A stretch of DNA of 64,000 bases from Cyclobacteriaceae bacterium (GTDB taxonomy: Bacteria > Bacteroidota > Bacteroidia > Cytophagales > Cyclobacteriaceae), in assembly GCA_016787755.1 (NCBI GenBank), contig JAEUUA010000013.1:248001-312000 (forward strand), written 5' to 3'. Each line of letters starts with the position of its first letter. The stretch's first letter is position 1. The position numbers and the translations under genes are program-made. The notes under the pieces are model-generated. The model was given only the letters and a program-made list of their open reading frames with translations, was not told the origin of the DNA and did no database searches. Shown here piece by piece: positions 36,173-44,792 of this stretch.

Positions 36173-37522
36173 TCAAGGAATATCCGTTTCCTGCAGTGTA
36201 CCCGTGGCATAGTTAACCAACAGCTTCTGAAACATAAGTAAGAATAAAGCGCTGGCATAATCTGACTGCGCTTTTATAAATGACTGATTGGCCAGAGTAA
36301 GTTGAACAATGCTTGAGATGCCAAGGTCAAACCGTTCTTTCTCCACCTTATAAGCCAGCTCACCCGCTTTCAGTTGTGCTTCTGCCGATGTGTAATTGGC
36401 TTTTGCATCAATAAAATTTTGATAGGCAAGCAATACATCGGTCTTAACTTTTATCTCAACGTTTTTAGTGTTCAGTTTAGCGTTTTCAAATAAAATCTTT
36501 TGCTGAGTCACTTGCGCCCGACTAATGAAGCCATTAAAAATAGGAACCGTTAGCTGAAGTCCATAGCTTATTTGCCGGTTATCAGATTTGAATTGCTGGT
36601 TAAACGAGCGATTCTCTGTATCCCCATAAATGTAGTTGTAGCGGGAACTTAGCTGACCAAAAGCGGAAAGGGAGGGGTAGTAGCGACCCCGTACTGAATA
36701 AAATCCATACAGCGCAGACTTTTCACTAAAGTTCGCCTGCATCAAATCACTGCGATGTTCAAGTGCCAAATCATTTAGCTGTTCAACCGTTGCCTGGTCA
36801 ACGGAGAGATCGTCAATTCCCCAATTCACTTGTTCAAGCTCAAAAGCAACGATTGGATCTATCATGAGTGTTTGAGCTAAAATAGCCTTGTCATTTTTTA
36901 ATCTGTTTTTAGATCGAACCAAAAGTAGTTCAGCATTGCGCACTTGAAACTCCTGATTGAATACATCAGCCTCAGCACGACTCCCTAATTCAACCTGTGT
37001 TCTAATTTGTTCATATTGGGTTTTTTGAGTTTGCAAATTTTGCTCATCAATAATAACCAATTGCTGATCCAGCAAACAATTTAAATACTGGCTAGCCACA
37101 TTGCGAATAACATCTTGCGCGGTACGGTTCACAAAACTCAGCTGTGCTTCATTCTGGCTGCTTGCCTGCCTGTAAGCATTCATTTGATTAAATCCATTGA
37201 AGATTGGGAGGCTTGTTCCTAAACTTCCGTTTAAGAAATCAATTTGTCCATTCACTACTTCACCGCGTTGTTGGTTAAAAGAATTTCCATCGAACCGCCC
37301 AGCACTTCCATTAACTTGCACACTGGGAGTCATTTGCAATAAGTTGGAAGTCTTATTGACTTCCGTGTAGATCAGTTGATTCTTTTGCTGATTTAGCAGC
37401 AAATTGTTTTCTAAGCCAAGTTTAACAGCATTTTTAAAAGTGAGTTTAGCACCTGAATCTTGTGCCCACAATGAGCCTGTCACCAACCCAACCAAAATAA
37501 AACTCAACACTTCTTTCTTCAT
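36173..37522 (-). CDS. TolC-family outer membrane efflux protein
   Basis: 449 residues with a Sec signal (VTGSLWAQ). Two repeated halves of long helices carry the TolC pattern, for example LTFKNAVKLGLENNLLLNQQ at the start and LAYQNFIDAKANYTSAEAQL near the end. It forms the outer-membrane channel of an efflux or type I export system. It follows an ABC ATPase gene by 6 bases. No membrane-fusion protein or permease gene is next to it, so the export complex is incomplete here. Confidence 0.9.
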   Translation of the reverse strand: MKKEVLSFILVGLVTGSLWAQDSGAKLTFKNAVKLGLENNLLLNQQKNQLIYTEVNKTSNLLQMTPSVQVNGSAGRFDGNSFNQQRGEVVNGQIDFLNGSLGTSLPIFNGFNQMNAYRQASSQNEAQLSFVNRTAQDVIRNVASQYLNCLLDQQLVIIDEQNLQTQKTQYEQIRTQVELGSRAEADVFNQEFQVRNAELLLVRSKNRLKNDKAILAQTLMIDPIVAFELEQVNWGIDDLSVDQATVEQLNDLALEHRSDLMQANFSEKSALYGFYSVRGRYYPSLSAFGQLSSRYNYIYGDTENRSFNQQFKSDNRQISYGLQLTVPIFNGFISRAQVTQQKILFENAKLNTKNVEIKVKTDVLLAYQNFIDAKANYTSAEAQLKAGELAYKVEKERFDLGISSIVQLTLANQSFIKAQSDYASALFLLMFQKLLVNYATGTLQETDIP

Positions 37523-37528
37523 AATAAT

Positions 37529-38206
37529 CTAAATAACTTTTTCATCTGATTCAATTGCTCCATCTGCAATGCGCACCACCCGTTTACTGCGCTGGGCATT
37601 TTCTTCTGCATGGGTTACCTGAATAATGGTAATGCCTTCTTCATTTAGCTTCTGAAAAATATCCATAATGTTTTTACCTTGCTCGGAATGAAGATTACCC
37701 GTTGGTTCATCCGCCAGTAACAATTTAGGTTGACCTACTATGGCGCGGGCAATGCCCACTAATTGTTGCTGCCCGCCCGATAGTTGCTCGGGAAACAAAT
37801 CTTTTTTTGCAACCATGTTGAACCGATCCAACATTTCGGCCACCATACTTTTACGCTGACTGCCATTAACTCCTTTGTATAAAAGCGGGGTCTCAATATT
37901 TTCATATACGGTAAGCTCATCAATGAGATGATAGGCCTGAAAAATAAAACCGATGTAGTTTTTGTGCATCTCCGATTTCTGTTTCTCCCTCATTTTGTGC
38001 ACTGGTTCATCAAAGAAATAATATTCCCCTGCGGATTGCTCATCCAACATGCCGATAATATTCATGAGGGTTGATTTACCTGAACCACTGGGTCCCATAA
38101 TGGTCAGAAACTCTCCTTGCTTTACTTCGAGTTCAATTCCTTTTAAAATAAATGTGCGCTGAAAGCGCGAGTCAATGTACTTGTCAACGTTTTTTAGACT
38201 GATCAT
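37529..38206 (-). CDS. MacB/LolD-type ABC transporter ATPase
   Basis: 225 residues from the ATG at 38206; an in-frame extension to 38266 adds 20 residues that precede the normal domain start MISLKNVDKYI and is not used. Walker A is GPSGSGKST, the signature is LSGGQQQLVGIARA and Walker B is LLLADEPTG, all of the MacB/LolD/FtsE group. It should energise a FtsX-type permease, but none is adjacent. The nearest one is at 54727-57201 on the other strand. Confidence 0.92.
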   Translation of the reverse strand: MISLKNVDKYIDSRFQRTFILKGIELEVKQGEFLTIMGPSGSGKSTLMNIIGMLDEQSAGEYYFFDEPVHKMREKQKSEMHKNYIGFIFQAYHLIDELTVYENIETPLLYKGVNGSQRKSMVAEMLDRFNMVAKKDLFPEQLSGGQQQLVGIARAIVGQPKLLLADEPTGNLHSEQGKNIMDIFQKLNEEGITIIQVTHAEENAQRSKRVVRIADGAIESDEKVI

Positions 38207-38428
38207 GAAAATGGCTTTAAAAATGAGGCCGCCTTGCCAATTTGCCTTTCCTTTGGCTAAATACATGCCAAGACGTAATACGGGATTAGACGTGCAAAAA
38301 AGGGATTAGTTGCATAACAACTCGTCCGTAAGTGAAAAAAGGTGTCCGATAAAGGACGCTTCAGATATCTATGAAGTAAAATTTACAAGGCACGAATTCG
38401 TCAATCGCCATTTTTGAAATCCGCACTT

Positions 38429-38842
38429 CTAAAACACAAAGGGATACAAAATTACATCAACCCTTCTATTCATCCACATCCCTCTTCGGCTTTGGTTGCT
38501 GTAAACAGGATTTTCAAAATCCCAATCCTTGATAGAGATGAACCGTTCCGGAATGTCTTTTTCAATAAGGATTTCGTACACTGAAAGGCCTCGCATTTTA
38601 GAAAGCCACTCATTGAATTCTTTTCCCCCAATAGGATCGGTATGACTGATTAATTGAATCTGATATTTATCGAGAAGATTGGGTATAGAATCTAACCAAT
38701 CCGAAAGCATGCTGATTTGATCTTCATCTACATAATAGCTGCCTCCTCCAAAATAAATACTTCTGCGGAGTTCTTCCTGCCCGCTTTGTGCGATGGAGGC
38801 AAAAGAAATAACCAAAAAACTTAGTGAGATGAGAAATTTCAT
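38429..38842 (-). CDS. Small OmpA-like secreted protein
   Basis: 137 residues with a Sec signal (VISFASIAQ). The rest is one OmpA/MotB C-terminal-like domain: IYFGGGSYYVDEDQISMLSDW, IQLISHTDPIGGKEFNEWLSKMRGLSV and the closing NRRVDVILYPFVF. Such domains bind peptidoglycan; here the key Asp and Arg (HTDPIGG, NRRVDV) are retained. It has no lipoprotein cysteine. It lies 239 bases after the SUMF1-caspase gene and shares a theme with the OmpA-type gene at 41222-43615. Confidence 0.8.
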   Translation of the reverse strand: MKFLISLSFLVISFASIAQSGQEELRRSIYFGGGSYYVDEDQISMLSDWLDSIPNLLDKYQIQLISHTDPIGGKEFNEWLSKMRGLSVYEILIEKDIPERFISIKDWDFENPVYSNQSRRGMWMNRRVDVILYPFVF

Positions 38843-39081
38843 AGCACAAAAAGTTAATCGAATTTACATAACCGGGGACTGATAAAGAAATTCTCATTCA
38901 GGTTTATAAATTCAATTTGCTGGCCAGTGATTAAACAGCCGCCAGTAAGTGAGAAAGACTTCTTTGGATTTTCTGGTTCTAAAACAGAATATTTAAAAGG
39001 CCAGTTGATCAAGGCCACCTTGATTAAGCATAAGAAAAACTTGTAACAGATAGTTTGGCATCCTTTCAACTACTGAAGAAC

Positions 39082-41214
39082 TTAATTTTCTTTGGTAATA
39101 AACAGAAAATCACTTCCTGGCTCATTATTCCCAAATTCTCCCCTCCTGGGTTCAGGTTGTACTTTTTCAACAAATCCAACTATTTCGTTAATGGTCAGTA
39201 CACGATCCGCTCCTCCATAGCCTCTCAATGCACGAATAAATTCTCTGGCAAATGGCGAATGTGAGCCTTTTCTTCCATCAGAAACATACGTTTTACCACC
39301 AGAAGTTAAATATTGTCTGGTCCGGTACTGAAGTTTCCTTCGAATGAACATATCCCTGTTCAACGCTTCGTATTCGTCACCGCGTCTTGCAACAATAGGA
39401 TCGAATGTTCCTCCAAAGCAAACATCCAACACAAGAAAAATATGTGGACAATCAATATTATTTAGTATAGTGCGAAGATTGGAATGTGAAATGTAACTCG
39501 TTTTATTCTGATCATCCTTTCTGGAATCAGACAACACCAGATAACCATCACCAAAGACCTCATCAAAAACACCATGTCCTGCAACAAAGATGAAGAGTTG
39601 ATCAAGAGACGAATATTTACGGCCACCATAGCTACGAAGCACCGAGTAAAACTGTTCCAGTGTAGGATCAACCACTGTATTTACCTCAAACCCATAGGAC
39701 TGTTCAAGTTCAGTGGCAATGGTTTTTATATCGAATATGGGATTGCTTAGGTCGGTAAATTCATTGTACTCATTGGTCCCAATAAGCAACGCGTAATTGA
39801 TTCCACGAGCCACACTGCTATTGCGAACCGCATCAGTCTCATTTATCTCCCGGTTGACAGTAAATGTTTCGGAACCAACATTTCTGTCGATGTCAATTGC
39901 TCGTATTTGAATCTCATTATCTAGGTATTTTAACGCAACTGCCCGCTCAAAGTAGCCTTCCTCATCCACAGTCGTTTCAATCCCATTAACAAGCAAGAGT
40001 AAAAGTTTAGAAGCTGCAGTAACCTTGCCTTTGATTTTTATCTCTGCGCCAAAATGTGAGAACACCTGTCCTCTCTCTACCACCGGATTGATGATTTGTA
40101 TGATCGGTTGAATACTATTTTTAGTTTGCGCTACTGATTCATTTTTGGATCGTTCAATATTGAGTGTTTCTGAAAAGCCCTTGGACTCCAATATCAATGG
40201 GTTATCATTAGCTGAAAGCGCAAGCCTGAATCCAACATAGTTAGTTTTAGACTGGGGCGTCATGAAGTAGCGAAATCCAATAGGAACACCTTTATTATAC
40301 CAACTACCACCGCGCCCCACTTTCACCTTCCCAACAGCCGGACCAACAGGGTCTCTAGTTGGGGACACAGAATAAAACTTGCTATTGTACCAGTCTTGAC
40401 ACCATTCCCAAACATTGCCTGTCATGTCATAGGCACCCAGTTCGTTTGGTTTTAGACGACTGACCGGATGATGCATTGATCCTAGCGAATTCTGGTTATA
40501 CCATCCCACATCATTGATATTCTCGCCTCCACTATAGGCAAGTCCTTTGGTGTAATTCCCTCCGCTTGCCGCAAACTCCCATTCCGCTTCCGTTGGCAAC
40601 CTGTATTGTAAGCCCGATTTTTTTACTATCCATTCGATGAAAGCATTGGCATCGTACCAACTTACGAAAGTTATTGGATGATCATCTTTTAGCTCCTGAC
40701 TTGCCGGAATCGGATAATTGGTTTCGTGGCAGAATTCAAGATACTCAGCTACGGTAACTTCCGTAATACCTATGTAAAAACTGCTTATACTAACTGGGTG
40801 TAAAGGAACAGCATCTTCTCCAGCATTCTCTGAACCCATCATGAAAGATCCTTCCTCAACAAAAACCATTTTCTGAACCTGGTCTGGTATACGAAATATA
40901 TCAATTTGAAACCGGACTTTTTTCATAGGGAATCCAATAGGTGTCCTGGGCAAATTCCAACTAATTATCTTACCTGTGCCAGGGGTAACATTGCCAACAT
41001 CACCTTTCAATTGCTGAAGTTGTACGGACCTTGAAAGACTGTCATTTACCAACGATACCTTAACCTGATACCCATTTTTCTCTTTTGCTAAAAAGTCATA
41101 ATGAATTTTAACTACTTCGCCTTCTATCTCCACTGAGACATTCGAGATAGCACTTTGAGTATTTCCGGAAAGTTCTAAGCCGCAAACAAAAAATAGCAAA
41201 AAAAGGAACCGCAT
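39082..41214 (-). CDS. Secreted SUMF1/FGE-like domain fused to a caspase domain
   Basis: 710 residues with a Sec signal (FFVCGLELSG). Residues ~20-110 form a beta-sandwich-like region, ~115-340 an FGE/SUMF1 domain (MVFVEEGSFMMGSENAG, YRLPTEAEWEFAASGG, GAYDMTGNVWEWCQDWY, NYVGFRLALS), ~385-450 another beta domain, and ~468-705 a caspase (peptidase C14) domain. The caspase dyad is intact: His547 in FVAGHGVFDE and Cys599 in LVLDVCFGGTFD. In the FGE part the catalytic cysteines are missing (RGGSWYNKG), so it is probably a binding or structural module. Its start lies 7 bases after the OmpA/PD40 gene. Substrate unknown. Confidence 0.88.
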   Translation of the reverse strand: MRFLFLLFFVCGLELSGNTQSAISNVSVEIEGEVVKIHYDFLAKEKNGYQVKVSLVNDSLSRSVQLQQLKGDVGNVTPGTGKIISWNLPRTPIGFPMKKVRFQIDIFRIPDQVQKMVFVEEGSFMMGSENAGEDAVPLHPVSISSFYIGITEVTVAEYLEFCHETNYPIPASQELKDDHPITFVSWYDANAFIEWIVKKSGLQYRLPTEAEWEFAASGGNYTKGLAYSGGENINDVGWYNQNSLGSMHHPVSRLKPNELGAYDMTGNVWEWCQDWYNSKFYSVSPTRDPVGPAVGKVKVGRGGSWYNKGVPIGFRYFMTPQSKTNYVGFRLALSANDNPLILESKGFSETLNIERSKNESVAQTKNSIQPIIQIINPVVERGQVFSHFGAEIKIKGKVTAASKLLLLLVNGIETTVDEEGYFERAVALKYLDNEIQIRAIDIDRNVGSETFTVNREINETDAVRNSSVARGINYALLIGTNEYNEFTDLSNPIFDIKTIATELEQSYGFEVNTVVDPTLEQFYSVLRSYGGRKYSSLDQLFIFVAGHGVFDEVFGDGYLVLSDSRKDDQNKTSYISHSNLRTILNNIDCPHIFLVLDVCFGGTFDPIVARRGDEYEALNRDMFIRRKLQYRTRQYLTSGGKTYVSDGRKGSHSPFAREFIRALRGYGGADRVLTINEIVGFVEKVQPEPRRGEFGNNEPGSDFLFITKEN

Positions 41215-41221
41215 AATGTAG

Positions 41222-43615
41222 CTATTGCAAGAGTATTACCTCAACACGCCTGTTCTGCTGACGCCCTTCGTCAGTTTCGTTGCTTGCTAAAGGAGAGGCA
41301 GGCCCTTTCCCATAAAATATGATCCGTTCGCGTTCAATCTGGTTATTGCGAAGGAAACGAAACACCTCATTCGCCCGATCATGCGAAACTTTCAGGTTAA
41401 CATCCCAGTCACCAATATTATCCGTATGTCCCACCACCTCTATTTTAATGTCTTTATTCTCACTCATAAAAGTTACAAGTAACTGAAGCTCATGACGGGT
41501 GAGTAAAAGTAATTCGCTGCTGTTGAAATCGAAATAAACCGTTTTAAATATAACTGACTCCTTAATTTTTACCTGATCAGCAAAGTAGGTCTTAATGATC
41601 GCCATCACTTTGCTGTTGGTTTCTCCCGATGCAGCTCCGGTTTCCATTTCTGCTTTGAAGCGATCCACAATCCGTGTTGCCTTTTCTTGATCTATTCCGC
41701 CCAATACTTCTACTGCACGCTCCACGCCAACCCCTTCGATTATCTCTGTGGCTTTGTTTTCCTCAAACCGATTAACGATGGCCGCTGCGTTCTTTGCACT
41801 CATCTTGTCAATCATGTTAATGGCTTTGGTAGTTGTAAAATCATCCATAAAGTCCACGGCTTTTTCTACCTCCATCCCTTCAAGCATATTCACTGCTTTG
41901 GAAAGATCCAGTTGATTCACAATGTCTAAAGCTTTACTAGTTTCCATCTCCTCTATAACCTTCACTGATTTGATGTCTGACATCGAACTGATCACATCTA
42001 CCGCTGTGGATAGGGACATGGCATCTATTATATCTACAGCCTTTTCAACTTCCATTCCATCAAGAATTTCATTTCTTCTCTCGGGTGCTATTGTCTGCAC
42101 AATATCGATGGCCTGTTTGAGTTCTAATCCGGCAACTACTTCAATCGCTTTGTTCGCCTCCATGTCTTCAATAGTTTTGACAGCAGTTTTCAGATCAGAG
42201 TTCTTAACTTTTTCAATGACATTTACCAGATCTTCGAAAATGACAACATCAGTATGCGCCCCAGTTGGTTTTTGAACAGCTTCATCCGGAACATTCCCAA
42301 CGAGTTGAACCATCCTTACTGGCGTAGTTGTATCAACATAATATAAGTCAAAGTCCTTTGCACCGCGATTGGAGGCGAACACCTGATAAGGACCTATTGT
42401 AGACGCAAAGCTAATATCATCCCCTGCTGAATTGACTGGATACTTCAAGTGATTTGAGTGTCCGATCTTTCCTTCATAGAAATTATTTTCATAAATATCG
42501 TAACCACCAACTCCTTTCGGATTGTCGCTACTAAGGTAAAACTTGCTTGGTTCAGCTGAGGGGTAAACTGAGATTTCGTTATATTCGGTATTAACTCTTG
42601 TTCCTGCGTTGACAGGCTTTTGCCAATTACCTCGCCCGGTGTTTAAGGCGCTGATCCAAATGTCGTACCCACCCAGTGTGTGCTTTCGGTCACTTGTAAA
42701 TATCAACCACTTCCCATCTTTAGAAATAAATCCACTGGTTTCATTAGACTTTCGCTTGCAGACATTGAACCGCCTAGGATTGCTCCACCGTTCATTACTC
42801 TTTTCAGAATAAAAAAGGTCATATTTCCCCTTGCTATCAGGTGCTTTGAGGATAAGCATGTCTTTATTGGCATCATGATACACAATGGTATATCCTTCCA
42901 ATATTTTGTCAGTATCGATTCCCTCTGCATTCAGGGAGCTCATTTTCTGGGTGTCTTCAGAGTCGAATCGGTACGACATGGACAAATCATAGACTGAGGT
43001 AATTGCTTTACCATCCTTTCTGGGGAACAACACGGGATCAGTTTCGCTTATTTCTGCTTTATTAATTATGTCGAGTCGTTTTACATAATAGGGATGGAGT
43101 TCTTTAACGAAGAGCTTATAATCGTCCATCCTGTTTATAAAGTTCTCAATAACCTTTCTCTGCTTTGAAGACACGAGATTTGGACCACCTTTCTCAACTA
43201 TAATCTTGGTGACTTTTAAATAGCTCGCTAGATTGGTCTTGGCAAGCTCAAATTGTTCAAGCTTCGCAGCGAGCATACCCTGATAGTAATATACATCAAG
43301 TGGTGCGCTGGTCAGATCATCCGAATTGAGGTTTGCCTCCTTGGAAATATTTTTTTTACTTTTTTCGAAAAGATCGAAGGACTTATACTGTTGGTCGCTG
43401 GTATGATAGTAACAGTAAGCCAACCGATATTGGATGCCGGGGATCTCGGGATATAGGTCATTTAAGGAAATAAAATAGGGCAAAGCTTCCACAGGCTTTG
43501 CTTTTCTGATAAGTTTCATGCCCGCTTTATAGGATGCATCCTGTGTTGGGTCAGACGAGGCAAAAGTGACCTGGAGGCTAAGAAAAAAACATCCAAAAAC
43601 TAATATTTCTCGCAT
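41222..43615 (-). CDS. TPR, PD40-propeller, 12-residue solenoid and OmpA protein
   Basis: 797 residues from the ATG at 43615, which gives a clean Sec signal (FFLSLQVTFASS); the frame stays open to 43651. In order: TPR-like helices (~20-180), PD40/WD40-like propeller blades (~230-420, with SDRKHTLGGYDIW and SSDNPKGVGGYDIYE), fifteen consecutive 12-residue helical repeats (474-653), and an OmpA domain (~685-797) with VYFDFNSSEL, VVGHTDNIGDWD and NRRVEVILLQ. TPR-PD40-OmpA proteins such as PorE anchor the type IX secretion/gliding machinery to peptidoglycan; the solenoid insertion is unusual. It is the first gene of an operon with the caspase protein. Confidence 0.88.
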   Translation of the reverse strand: MREILVFGCFFLSLQVTFASSDPTQDASYKAGMKLIRKAKPVEALPYFISLNDLYPEIPGIQYRLAYCYYHTSDQQYKSFDLFEKSKKNISKEANLNSDDLTSAPLDVYYYQGMLAAKLEQFELAKTNLASYLKVTKIIVEKGGPNLVSSKQRKVIENFINRMDDYKLFVKELHPYYVKRLDIINKAEISETDPVLFPRKDGKAITSVYDLSMSYRFDSEDTQKMSSLNAEGIDTDKILEGYTIVYHDANKDMLILKAPDSKGKYDLFYSEKSNERWSNPRRFNVCKRKSNETSGFISKDGKWLIFTSDRKHTLGGYDIWISALNTGRGNWQKPVNAGTRVNTEYNEISVYPSAEPSKFYLSSDNPKGVGGYDIYENNFYEGKIGHSNHLKYPVNSAGDDISFASTIGPYQVFASNRGAKDFDLYYVDTTTPVRMVQLVGNVPDEAVQKPTGAHTDVVIFEDLVNVIEKVKNSDLKTAVKTIEDMEANKAIEVVAGLELKQAIDIVQTIAPERRNEILDGMEVEKAVDIIDAMSLSTAVDVISSMSDIKSVKVIEEMETSKALDIVNQLDLSKAVNMLEGMEVEKAVDFMDDFTTTKAINMIDKMSAKNAAAIVNRFEENKATEIIEGVGVERAVEVLGGIDQEKATRIVDRFKAEMETGAASGETNSKVMAIIKTYFADQVKIKESVIFKTVYFDFNSSELLLLTRHELQLLVTFMSENKDIKIEVVGHTDNIGDWDVNLKVSHDRANEVFRFLRNNQIERERIIFYGKGPASPLASNETDEGRQQNRRVEVILLQ
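41657..42196 (-). repeat. Fifteen tandem 36-base units encoding 12-residue repeats
   Basis: The 540 bases encode exactly 15 units of 12 residues without a phase break, with consensus x-x-x-K-A-v-x-I-I-x-x-M. Examples are EVEKAVDIIDAM, ETSKALDIVNQL and DLSKAVNMLEGM. DNA identity between units is low, so the array is old. The pattern resembles the N-terminal solenoid of MgtE transporters. Confidence 0.85.
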
Positions 43616-43690
43616 GCGCTGCTGATAGGAATCGTGATAGAACAATGGCAAAGTTTAGATTGAACTGTAAAATAATATTTTTTCATTAAA

Positions 43691-44173
43691 TTAATAAGTA
43701 AGCCAAACTACATTGGCATTCTTTCCTCTTTCCACCACAGAAACAATAATAATATTTCCATACTCACTATCCTCAAACGCCTGATACGAATCTTTGCCAA
43801 TTAAATAATTTGCCAGAGCAGGAACGGTATTAGAATGACCGCAAATAACCAACGTACCTCCTCGATATTTCTTAAGAAGCGCATCCATCTCTTCAACTTT
43901 ATTGTATTCCAACACATCAAATCCCTTCTCCTTTGCAAGAGGAGAAACTGAATTGCGCGTTCGTTTGTAAGGCGTAGAATAAACAGCATCTACTTTTGTA
44001 GCCTGCATCAGTTTTGCTAAGGATTGTGCACGCATTAAGCCTGCTTCATTAAGGTCCGGATCTTTGGTTCCGTCATTTCCTTTTTCAGCATGCCTCACTA
44101 AAATAAAAGTTGTAATGGGTTGAGCATAGGCCAATGTGGTTACAAATAGGAATATGATTGTAAGTTGTTTCAT
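43691..44173 (-). CDS. Secreted histidine phosphatase family protein
   Basis: 160 residues with a Sec signal (VTTLAYAQ). The catalytic motif is LVRHAEKGNDGTKDPDLNEAG (a SixA/PGM-like RHAE variant), with the second His in GGTLVICGHSNTVPAL. It belongs to the histidine phosphatase (phosphoglycerate mutase-like) superfamily. Substrate is unknown. It lies 15 bases after the NTF2-like gene. Confidence 0.88.
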   Translation of the reverse strand: MKQLTIIFLFVTTLAYAQPITTFILVRHAEKGNDGTKDPDLNEAGLMRAQSLAKLMQATKVDAVYSTPYKRTRNSVSPLAKEKGFDVLEYNKVEEMDALLKKYRGGTLVICGHSNTVPALANYLIGKDSYQAFEDSEYGNIIIVSVVERGKNANVVWLTY

Positions 44174-44188
44174 ACTGTAATGCCAAGT

Positions 44189-44668
44189 TTATTTAAATTG
44201 ATTACTGATGGCAGCAGGAATGTTGCAATCTGCCGTTTGACGAGTATCTACCAAATGAAAAATTTTCCATTCCTTTCCATCATAGATCAAATGAAAAGCA
44301 TCCACCCCACAATGATTAAATTTCTTACCCAGATAAAACGCATATTTTGTCCAGACCTGAGCCAGATTTCCATCAACAGAAATTTTTGTGCCCCAGATCG
44401 GTTCACTCCAAGGATCGGGATGGGGAGTGCCTACTGCTTTTAAGAAATCCGCAAGTTCAGATTTTCTAACCATCGGATTTCCCGATTTATCTTTCGTAAT
44501 GCTTCCCATAGTAACCTCTTTGGCAAAAGCACCTCTTACCATAGCACTATCACCTAAATTCATTCCTGTAAAAAGCTGGGAGATGGGTTTCATAACAGCG
44601 TCATCGTCTGATTGGCCATTGGCTAGCGTACAAATTAAAAGAATAAGCAAAAAAGGGAGTGCTTTCAT
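44189..44668 (-). CDS. NTF2/SnoaL-like secreted protein
   Basis: 159 residues with a Sec signal (ICTLANGQ). The sequence fits the cone-shaped NTF2/SnoaL fold: an early helix (VMKPISQLFTGMNLGDSAMVRGAF), then strands ending in AQVWTKYAFYLG and HLIYDGKEWKIFHLVDTR. Two cysteines (HCGVDAF, ADCNIP) may form a disulfide. No enzymatic function can be assigned. It is divergent from the TPR gene at 44793. Confidence 0.75.
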   Translation of the reverse strand: MKALPFLLILLICTLANGQSDDDAVMKPISQLFTGMNLGDSAMVRGAFAKEVTMGSITKDKSGNPMVRKSELADFLKAVGTPHPDPWSEPIWGTKISVDGNLAQVWTKYAFYLGKKFNHCGVDAFHLIYDGKEWKIFHLVDTRQTADCNIPAAISNQFK

Positions 44669-44792
44669 AAATAGAATTAGTTCTTGCCTACAAGATTATA
44701 ATTTTAATTAAAAAGACCTACCTATAGTAGTCCCGACTTAAGAATTCCATCTTCAGAGATAATATCTTAAATTGACACCTTAATCTCAATTC

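Noticed and set aside
38854..39069. 71-codon minus-strand frame between the caspase and small OmpA genes
   Set aside because: It would fill the gap, but the sequence has no signal peptide or known motif and looks like random translation.
39082..41214. Caspase gene as a CRISPR-linked or gasdermin-type defence protease
   Set aside because: The protein has a Sec signal and envelope-type partners; no CRISPR array, nuclease or pore-forming protein is nearby.
39400..41214. FGE domain as an active sulfatase-activating enzyme
   Set aside because: The catalytic cysteines of FGE are replaced (RGGSWYNKG) and no sulfatase gene is in the window.
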